Below, in pieces: positions 58,353 through 64,000 of a DNA stretch of 64,000 nt. This DNA comes from Thiocapsa bogorovii (lineage in GTDB: Bacteria; Pseudomonadota; Gammaproteobacteria; Chromatiales; Chromatiaceae). The notes under the pieces are model-generated. The model was not told the DNA's origin. It was given only the letters and a program-made list of their open reading frames with translations, and did not search any database. The stretch's first letter is position 1. Each line of letters starts with the position of its first letter. The stretch lies in NCBI RefSeq assembly GCF_021228795.1, contig NZ_CP089309.1, positions 1,860,001 through 1,924,000 of the forward strand, in the 5' to 3' direction. Made by a program: the position numbers and the translations under genes.

Positions 58353-61300
58353 TTATTCGACCGCTGTTCTCAGCGTCCCGATCAAAGCCTCGAGATGACC
58401 GATCAATTCGTCGCGAGCCTTGAAGAGATTGGGCACTCGCGACCGCGCCGAATCGATCTCGCCGTGTTCGGCCGTCGCCATGATGGAGATCGCCAGATCA
58501 TGCACGGCGGCGTGACACGGGCCTACCGCATGAAACGCTTCGAGCGCCCCGTAGTGGGCAGCTCCGGTTCCTTCGTACCAGCGTTCGAAACGGCAAGCGT
58601 CTCTCTCGATTGCGGACAGTCTCGAGAGGTCTGCATCGTTGAGCGCATCGACGAATTCATCGACCCATCGGCGGTGGTTCTGCATGGCCATCATCAACGG
58701 AATGTCATCCTTACCGATGTCCTGGTCGACGACCATGCCTTCGCCTTGCTCCGGCCAGGTTGACACCCAGCCGGGAATCGCATCCGCAGGCATCGGACGC
58801 GCAATGCCGAAGCCCTGGCCCAAGGGGCAACCGAGTAGGATCAGCAAGGCCCCATGCTCGGGTGTCTCGACGCCTTCGGCAATGACCACCCGCTTAAAGG
58901 CACGAGCCAGTCTGACGACACTCTCGACGATCTCCATGTCATCCGGATCATCGAGCATGTCGCGCACGAAGCTCTGGTCGACCTTCAGCACGTCGATCGG
59001 CAATCGGCGGAAATAGGCAAGTGACGAGTAACCGGTGCCGAAGTCATCGAGTGCGAAACGCACCCCGAGTGCACGACAAGTCGTCAGGGTTCGGCCGGCT
59101 CGCTCGACGTCGCTCAAGGCCGAGGTCTCCAAGATCTCCATCTCGAGACAACCCGGATCACACTCGGGATGCTCGGCAAGCAACTCCCCCAGGCGCTGAG
59201 CGAAGCTCGGTGCCAACAAATGCCCGGCGCTGATATTGACGCTGATCGGTAGTTTGAGGCCGCGGTGCTGCCAGATCGCGGCTTGGGTCAGTGCGGCCGA
59301 GATCACCCACTCACCGACGGCAATCTCCAGGTCGCTGCCGTCGATCAGGGGCAGGAAGGCACGCGGCAACAACAGACCGTCTTCCGGGTGCCGCCAACGA
59401 ATCAGCGCCTCGACGCCGATGACCTCGCGAGCGGCCATATCGACCTTGGGCTGGTAGAACAGCACGAACTCCTGCTCGGCCAGCGCCTCTTTGATGCGTT
59501 GCAGTTTCAGCCGGCGCTCCTGAAGCTGCCGATCTTGTTTGGCGTCGTACAAGTGATAGCGATTCCTGCCCGCTTCTTTGGCACGGTACATGGCTTGGTC
59601 GGCGTGACGCAGCAAGATGTCGGCACTGTCGCCCTCAAACGGAACATCAGGCGGACTGAGGGTGACCCCGATGCTGGCGGAGACCCGGTGGGTCACTCCC
59701 TGCAGGACGATCGGGCTGGTACAGGCGGCCAGTACGCGCTCCAGTAGGACATCACTGTCTTCCAGTCGCATGAGGTCGTTAAAGAGCAGGACAAACTCGT
59801 CACCGCCGAGTCGAGCTACCGTGTCTTGTGCGCGCAGCACCTTGCGCAGCCGATTTGCGATGCCGATCAGGACCTGATCGCCAACGGCGTGTCCGTACTT
59901 GTCGTTGATCGGTTTGAAGTCGTCGACGTCGAGATAGCAGACGGCCATGAGCCGGCCCGAACGCCGGACTCGGACGCTCGCCTGTTCAATTCGATCGAAT
60001 AAGAGCCGTCGATTCGGCAAGCCGGTGAGTTGGTCGTAGTTGGCGATACGATCCAGTTCCTCCTCATGGGCCTTGAGCTCGCTGATGTCGGAAAAGATCG
60101 CAATATAGTTTGCGATCGACTGGTCCGCATGGCGGACCACCGAGATCGACAAGAGCTCGGCATAGAGCTCACCATCCTTGCGCCGATTCCAGATCTCGCC
60201 CTGCCAAGACCCCTTCCGTGTGATCGCGTCCCACATCTCACGGAAGAATGCCTGATCGTGTCGACCGGAGGCCAGGATCTTAGGATCCTGGCCGAGCACG
60301 CTTGCCTGTTCGTAGCCCGTGATGGCGCTGAACGCGGGATTCGTATCGATGATCCGGTTTTCGGCATCCGTGATCAGAATCGCCTCAAAGCTGTGTTCGA
60401 AGACGCTGGCGGCAAGACGCAACTTCTCTTCAGCCTGCTTACGGTCGGTGACATCCCGAATCGAACCGTGCCACAGCACACTCCCGTCCGGCTGCCGCTC
60501 GGGAGACGCTTCGCCCTCGACCCAGGTCAAGCGCCCGTCGGGACACTCGATCCGATAGCTGTCTTGCCAGGTGGTCAAATCATGCATCGACTCGGCGATC
60601 TTGGCCTCGACCCTTGAGCGGTCGTCTGGATGCACCGCGTCGAAGACGGCGGTCGCATCCGTCGAGGCATCAGCCGGCTCGACGCCATAGATGTCTTTGA
60701 TGCCTGCGCTGGTATAGGGAAAGGCGGCGTGCCCGTCCGGCCACTGCTGATACTGGTAAATCATACCCGGGACATGCGCCGCAATCTTCTGGATACGGTT
60801 ATGCAGTTCCTCGCGCTTGCTGATGTCGTACTCCGTCGTGAAGATCAATGGCGGCTCGCCGCCGATATCGATACGTTTCGCATTCACGGAGACGGCGAAC
60901 GTCGTACCGTCCTTACGGACATGTATATTCTCGACGGAAAACGGCTTTCCTGTCATGATTTCAGCCGTTCTCTTCTTGACCAGCTGTTTTCCGGCTTGAT
61001 CATCGATGTCGGAGACGGGTCTACCGATAAAGTCCTCGCGCTCATAGCCATGCATTAAGCAAGCTGACGTGTTTGCGTCGACAATAAGGGGAATACCATT
61101 CGGGGTATTCGGATCAAGGATCATGCAACAGCTACCAGCCTGCTCAAAAAGCGCGCGAAACTTCTCCTCACTATTTCGCAACGCGAGCTCGGACTGCTTA
61201 CGCTCGTTGATATCTTCAATAATCGAGATAAAATACCCAGGATGTCCTATCTTGTCTCGCACCAAACTGACGGTAAGATTGATCCAGACAACATCACCAC

Positions 61301-61424
61301 TCTTTTTATAGTAACGCTTTTCCATTGCATAGGTATTAATGGCACCCGCGAGCAACCGGTTCACATAGCCGAGATCGGCCCGTAAATCATCCGGATGAGT
61401 AATGTCTTGAAACGTCTTCGACAA
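58353..61424 (-). CDS. PAS-GGDEF-EAL-CZB cyclic-di-GMP protein, C-terminal part after a nonsense codon
   Basis: 1023 residues, with PAS domains in the first 430 (with PAC-type ends FISIIEDINERKQSELALRN and FSDISELKAHEEEL). The GGDEF domain has the intact site RLGGDEFVLL (about residue 540). The EAL domain has GVEALIRW (about 671) and LDDFGTGYSSLAYFR. A C-terminal chemoreceptor zinc-binding-like (CZB) domain has NHRRWVDEF, ACRFERWYEGTG and CHAAVHDLA. Both c-di-GMP synthesis and hydrolysis sites look complete. The frame continues upstream through 13 codons to a TAA, beyond which the same frame encodes the membrane part, so one base change split the gene. The TTG at 61424 may not be a real start. 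Confidence 0.88.
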   Translation of the reverse strand: MSKTFQDITHPDDLRADLGYVNRLLAGAINTYAMEKRYYKKSGDVVWINLTVSLVRDKIGHPGYFISIIEDINERKQSELALRNSEEKFRALFEQAGSCCMILDPNTPNGIPLIVDANTSACLMHGYEREDFIGRPVSDIDDQAGKQLVKKRTAEIMTGKPFSVENIHVRKDGTTFAVSVNAKRIDIGGEPPLIFTTEYDISKREELHNRIQKIAAHVPGMIYQYQQWPDGHAAFPYTSAGIKDIYGVEPADASTDATAVFDAVHPDDRSRVEAKIAESMHDLTTWQDSYRIECPDGRLTWVEGEASPERQPDGSVLWHGSIRDVTDRKQAEEKLRLAASVFEHSFEAILITDAENRIIDTNPAFSAITGYEQASVLGQDPKILASGRHDQAFFREMWDAITRKGSWQGEIWNRRKDGELYAELLSISVVRHADQSIANYIAIFSDISELKAHEEELDRIANYDQLTGLPNRRLLFDRIEQASVRVRRSGRLMAVCYLDVDDFKPINDKYGHAVGDQVLIGIANRLRKVLRAQDTVARLGGDEFVLLFNDLMRLEDSDVLLERVLAACTSPIVLQGVTHRVSASIGVTLSPPDVPFEGDSADILLRHADQAMYRAKEAGRNRYHLYDAKQDRQLQERRLKLQRIKEALAEQEFVLFYQPKVDMAAREVIGVEALIRWRHPEDGLLLPRAFLPLIDGSDLEIAVGEWVISAALTQAAIWQHRGLKLPISVNISAGHLLAPSFAQRLGELLAEHPECDPGCLEMEILETSALSDVERAGRTLTTCRALGVRFALDDFGTGYSSLAYFRRLPIDVLKVDQSFVRDMLDDPDDMEIVESVVRLARAFKRVVIAEGVETPEHGALLILLGCPLGQGFGIARPMPADAIPGWVSTWPEQGEGMVVDQDIGKDDIPLMMAMQNHRRWVDEFVDALNDADLSRLSAIERDACRFERWYEGTGAAHYGALEAFHAVGPCHAAVHDLAISIMATAEHGEIDSARSRVPNLFKARDELIGHLEALIGTLRTAVE

Positions 61425-61463
61425 AAGCTCGTCTCGCGAATAACCAACAATACTGCAGAGCCT

Positions 61464-62693
61464 TTAATTGACTTCCAGCCAGGTACCATCCGTTGCGAGT
61501 CGCGCCACCCCTACGGCCGCTTGCTCAAAAACAGAGCGAAACCTTTGCTCGCTCTCCTGTAATGCCTCTGCTGCCTGTTCGTGCTCGAACAGCACCCGCT
61601 TGAGCTGAATTCCAGCATGTCTCTCGCGAGTCCGACTCTGGCGCATGGCTTCGCTGATCAAGCTGGTAATTGTGCTGCCGATCAAGAAGACCGTCAGGGC
61701 AAGCCATTCGGTTCCAGTCAGCACGCCGCCGTGGAGCCAGGCCTGCACGTAGATGCCCGCGAGCAGTGTTGCCAGCAGACCACCCGAGAGACCGGTGGAC
61801 AGCGCAATGATCAGAACTGCGGGGTAAAAAATGACGTATGGAAGGACGTCTCCCCCATCTTCACCAACGATGACCGCTCGCAGGGCAGCGGCAACGACAA
61901 TGCCGATCACCGCAACCCCGACGACGACCCAGATCCTCTCGTAGGCCGTCATACCGGCGGGCGATTGGAACAGCCTCAGTTGCGTCAGCGAAGGCAGCAA
62001 AATGGCCACGCTCGCCAGCATGAAGGCGAACGCCGTCAACACGGCCGGGGGAATCGTCGAATGTCCCAACACGGGCGGCAGACCTGAGGCGTATCCGGTG
62101 AGCGTCACCTCGCTGATCACGAAAATGCCCCAGGACAGCGCTACGGACGTCAAGAGGCAGGCGGGGCGACGTTTCGACGCCGACCACCGGCAATAGAGTG
62201 CGGCGCTTGCGAGCAGAAACGCCAGGGCCGTAAGGGGGGACATACGCCCGACAGGGATCCCCGTTGAGGTTGAGAGATCTCCGACGATCCAATGCTCCAA
62301 GAAGGAATTGCCGCCAATGGTCTGCGCGCCCAACAACACGCTGAGAACGATAACGATCGAGAGGCAGCCGATGTTGAAGAGGCGAGCGACAGGGGAAAAT
62401 GGCCAGCGGCTGGAGGAGACCAGCACCGTCCCCAGCAATACGAACAAGAATGCCGTGGACGGTGCCATCGGCACATTGCTTGCGCCGAATGCCAGGGCTT
62501 GCCAACGATCAAACCACCATGACACCCCGACGACCAGGCCCGAACCGACGGTCAAAAACCCTAGGAGTTGAGCGAGTTGGCGACCTATTATCTCTTCTTG
62601 GTTTATGAACTCGGTGTCAGCGTCTAGAGTCCGGGCTGTTTGAGCATTCCGTCGGTCACTGACCGGATGCTCATGGATACTTTGAGTGGTCAT
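61464..62693 (-). CDS. Membrane sensor part of the interrupted GGDEF-EAL protein
   Basis: 409 residues from MTTQSIHEHP, preceded by AGAAGGGCGG. About eight to ten hydrophobic helices fill residues 40-350. The last group (VLPYVIFYPAVLIIALSTGL) resembles the four-helix DUF4118 module of KdpD-like sensors. A linker helix and the start of a PAS domain follow (RFRSVFEQAAVGVARLATDG), ending TWLEVN at a TAA. The next in-frame codons read RLCSIVGYSRDEL, the normal continuation of that PAS domain, so the TAA replaces an expected CAA (Gln). Alone it would be an output-less membrane protein. Confidence 0.8.
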   Translation of the reverse strand: MTTQSIHEHPVSDRRNAQTARTLDADTEFINQEEIIGRQLAQLLGFLTVGSGLVVGVSWWFDRWQALAFGASNVPMAPSTAFLFVLLGTVLVSSSRWPFSPVARLFNIGCLSIVIVLSVLLGAQTIGGNSFLEHWIVGDLSTSTGIPVGRMSPLTALAFLLASAALYCRWSASKRRPACLLTSVALSWGIFVISEVTLTGYASGLPPVLGHSTIPPAVLTAFAFMLASVAILLPSLTQLRLFQSPAGMTAYERIWVVVGVAVIGIVVAAALRAVIVGEDGGDVLPYVIFYPAVLIIALSTGLSGGLLATLLAGIYVQAWLHGGVLTGTEWLALTVFLIGSTITSLISEAMRQSRTRERHAGIQLKRVLFEHEQAAEALQESEQRFRSVFEQAAVGVARLATDGTWLEVN

Positions 62694-62999
62694 CGCCGCC
62701 CTTCTCTCGTGATCGGCAAGTCCGACGAGTAGGAAACCCAATCGTCTCTAGGTGCAAGAGTACGGCCTGAAGAGGCAGGTTGGCGAGAAACCGATGTGCT
62801 TTAAGGTTCGCCGAGCTCCATTGCAAACCGCGCAATGGGAGCGAACGCCTTTAAGGAGAGGAGCCGGAGCGGTTTTGAAAGCAACCCTCGGCGTGACCGC
62901 GTGTCGCGTCCGAGTTGATCGAGCGCGTCGGGCGGGGCGCGCATGCATCGAGCAGGCTCTCGGCATCACGCGTCGTGGCGAAACGCGACGGCGATGCCA
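62694..62999. other. Gene-free region
   Basis: 306 bases between the sensor start and the xseA stop, both leftward; it should hold the promoter of the sensor gene. An imperfect AACCGCGC ... GAGCGGTTTTG arrangement at 62828-62878 recalls the palindromic repeat termini but is too diverged to call. No reading frame is convincing. Confidence 0.45.
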
Positions 63000-64000
63000 T
63001 CAGGCGCTGCTTTCGGACTCGACGACCGCGATCAAGCGCCCCCGCGCGAGCCGTGCCTCGATCCGTGTACCGGACGGGGCCTGCTCGGGCGCGCGCACGA
63101 TCGCGCCGTCCTGCAAACGGGTGACGATGGCGTAGCCGCGGGCGAGCGTCGCCAAGGGGCTGCGGGCCTCCAAGCCGGCGACCGCGCGCAGCAGCCGCTC
63201 GCTCCGGGTCTCGGCCAGCCGGGCGCGGGCGCGGGCGAGACGCTCGGCGAGCGCGTCGACCCCGATTCCGAGCCCCGCCAACCGTCGCCCCGGCGAGGCG
63301 GGCATCAGGCGTGCCGCCGCCGGGCGCAATCGGGACCGAGCCTGCACCAGCCGGTTCGACAGGAGCGAAACCAAACGCTGTTCGAGCTGATCAAGACGCT
63401 GGGCGCGCTGCTGAAGACGCGCTGACGGGTGGAGCAATGCCAAGTGTCGCGCGACGGCGTTCAGCCGTTGGCCGGCGGCGACCCGGAGACGCGCATGGGC
63501 CGCGTCCAGACGCCGACTCAAGGCGACGAGCCGGTGGCGCAGATGCTCGCCCGAGGGCGCCACCAGCTCGGCCGCGGCCGACGGGGTCGCCCCGCGTCGG
63601 TCGGCGACGAGATCGGCGATGCTGATGTCGCTCTCGTGCCCGACTCCGGTGACGACGGGGATGGCTGAGGCGCGGATCGCCCGCGCGAGGGCCTCGTTGT
63701 TGAAGGCATGCAGATCTTCGAGAGAGCCCCCGCCGCGGGCCAGGATGAGCACGTCGCACTCGGCGCGGGCATTCGCCGCCGCCAACGCGGCGCGGAGCGA
63801 CGCCGGTGCGGCCTCGCCCTGCACCTGAGCCGGATAGATCACCACGGGCAAGGCCGCGAACCGGCGCTTCAAGACGGCGAGCAGGTCACGCACGGCCGCA
63901 CCGCTCGGCGAGGTGATCAGACCCACCTGTCGCGGAAATGCCGGAATCGGACGTTTGACGGCCTCGTCGAAGAGGCCTTCCGCGGCCAATTTTCGCTTCA
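63000..64000 (-). CDS. xseA: Exodeoxyribonuclease VII large subunit, 5' end outside window
   Basis: XseA with XseB degrades single-stranded DNA from both ends. The visible 333 residues start inside the frame (KRKLAAEGLFDEAVKRPIP) and include the catalytic core: VGLITSPSGAAVRDLL, LILARGGGSLEDLHAFNNEA, PVVTGVGHESDISIADLVAD and RRGATPSAAAELVAP. The long Arg/Ala-rich coiled coil follows, with the C-terminal LARGYAIVTRLQDGAIV element. The stop is at 63000. The N-terminal OB-fold lies beyond the window edge. Confidence 0.96.
   Translation of the reverse strand, partial: KRKLAAEGLFDEAVKRPIPAFPRQVGLITSPSGAAVRDLLAVLKRRFAALPVVIYPAQVQGEAAPASLRAALAAANARAECDVLILARGGGSLEDLHAFNNEALARAIRASAIPVVTGVGHESDISIADLVADRRGATPSAAAELVAPSGEHLRHRLVALSRRLDAAHARLRVAAGQRLNAVARHLALLHPSARLQQRAQRLDQLEQRLVSLLSNRLVQARSRLRPAAARLMPASPGRRLAGLGIGVDALAERLARARARLAETRSERLLRAVAGLEARSPLATLARGYAIVTRLQDGAIVRAPEQAPSGTRIEARLARGRLIAVVESESSA

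Noticed and set aside
62828-62878. Additional palindromic module near the sensor gene start
   Set aside because: Termini match only in AACCGCGC and GCGGTTTTG and the unit is too short. Treated as chance.

Overview
This is a high-GC chromosomal segment of a gammaproteobacterium. The housekeeping genes (dksA-gluQ, galU, lapB-pyrF, aspS-nudB, greA, carAB, tilS-accA, xseA) all look gammaproteobacterial. The mix of neighbours (a CrtC/AttH-type hydratase-like protein, DUF3096, an FmdB zinc ribbon, an HBM sensor, a GGDEF-EAL-CZB protein) would suit the purple sulfur bacteria (Chromatiales). That placement is an inference: there is no rRNA or photosynthesis gene to confirm it.

Layout. 1-9 kb: 3' part of an MscK-like channel, a convergent tiny acidic protein, a b561-type cytochrome, dksA, gluQ, yaeQ, then leftward galU, pyrF and lapB. 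9-16 kb: an SDR, a small exported protein, an HBM-HAMP sensor without an output domain, and a translationally coupled pair made of an FHA-like/degenerate PPP-phosphatase protein and a Na/Pi-PhoU transporter. 16-30 kb: an acyl-CoA synthetase, an exported metallo-beta-lactamase-fold/histidine-phosphatase pair, a lipase maturation factor, a YfhO membrane protein, MarC, a 62-residue protein, a potassium-channel-like protein, a choloylglycine-hydrolase relic, an ABC exporter and a CBS protein. 30-37 kb is an accessory island: a SNF2 helicase with a SWIM zinc-finger partner facing a decayed type III restriction-modification locus whose internal nucleotidyltransferase is still open, followed by about 1 kb of debris with a DUF3604 relic. 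37-54 kb: a DUF533 protein, nudB, aspS, an FmdB-type protein, a VapBC module, an SDR, greA, carB, carA, trxC, cnoX, tilS, accA, DUF3096 and a class I amidotransferase. 54-64 kb: an AttEFGH-like ABC operon, a large c-di-GMP protein split by one in-frame stop codon, and the 3' part of xseA.

The most unusual non-coding structure is a dispersed family of about 87-bp palindromic modules with TTTAAACCGCG-type ends. It occurs as doublets (5770-5957, 46775-46966) and as singlets (42857-42945, 48366-48450). All copies lie at gene 3' ends, and in three cases the module terminus supplies the TAA stop of the adjacent gene (greA, carA, trxC). A second, unrelated 135-bp repeat pair lies at 20166-20300 and 36591-36726. 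No rRNA, tRNA, CRISPR array, intact insertion sequence or prophage was recognised.
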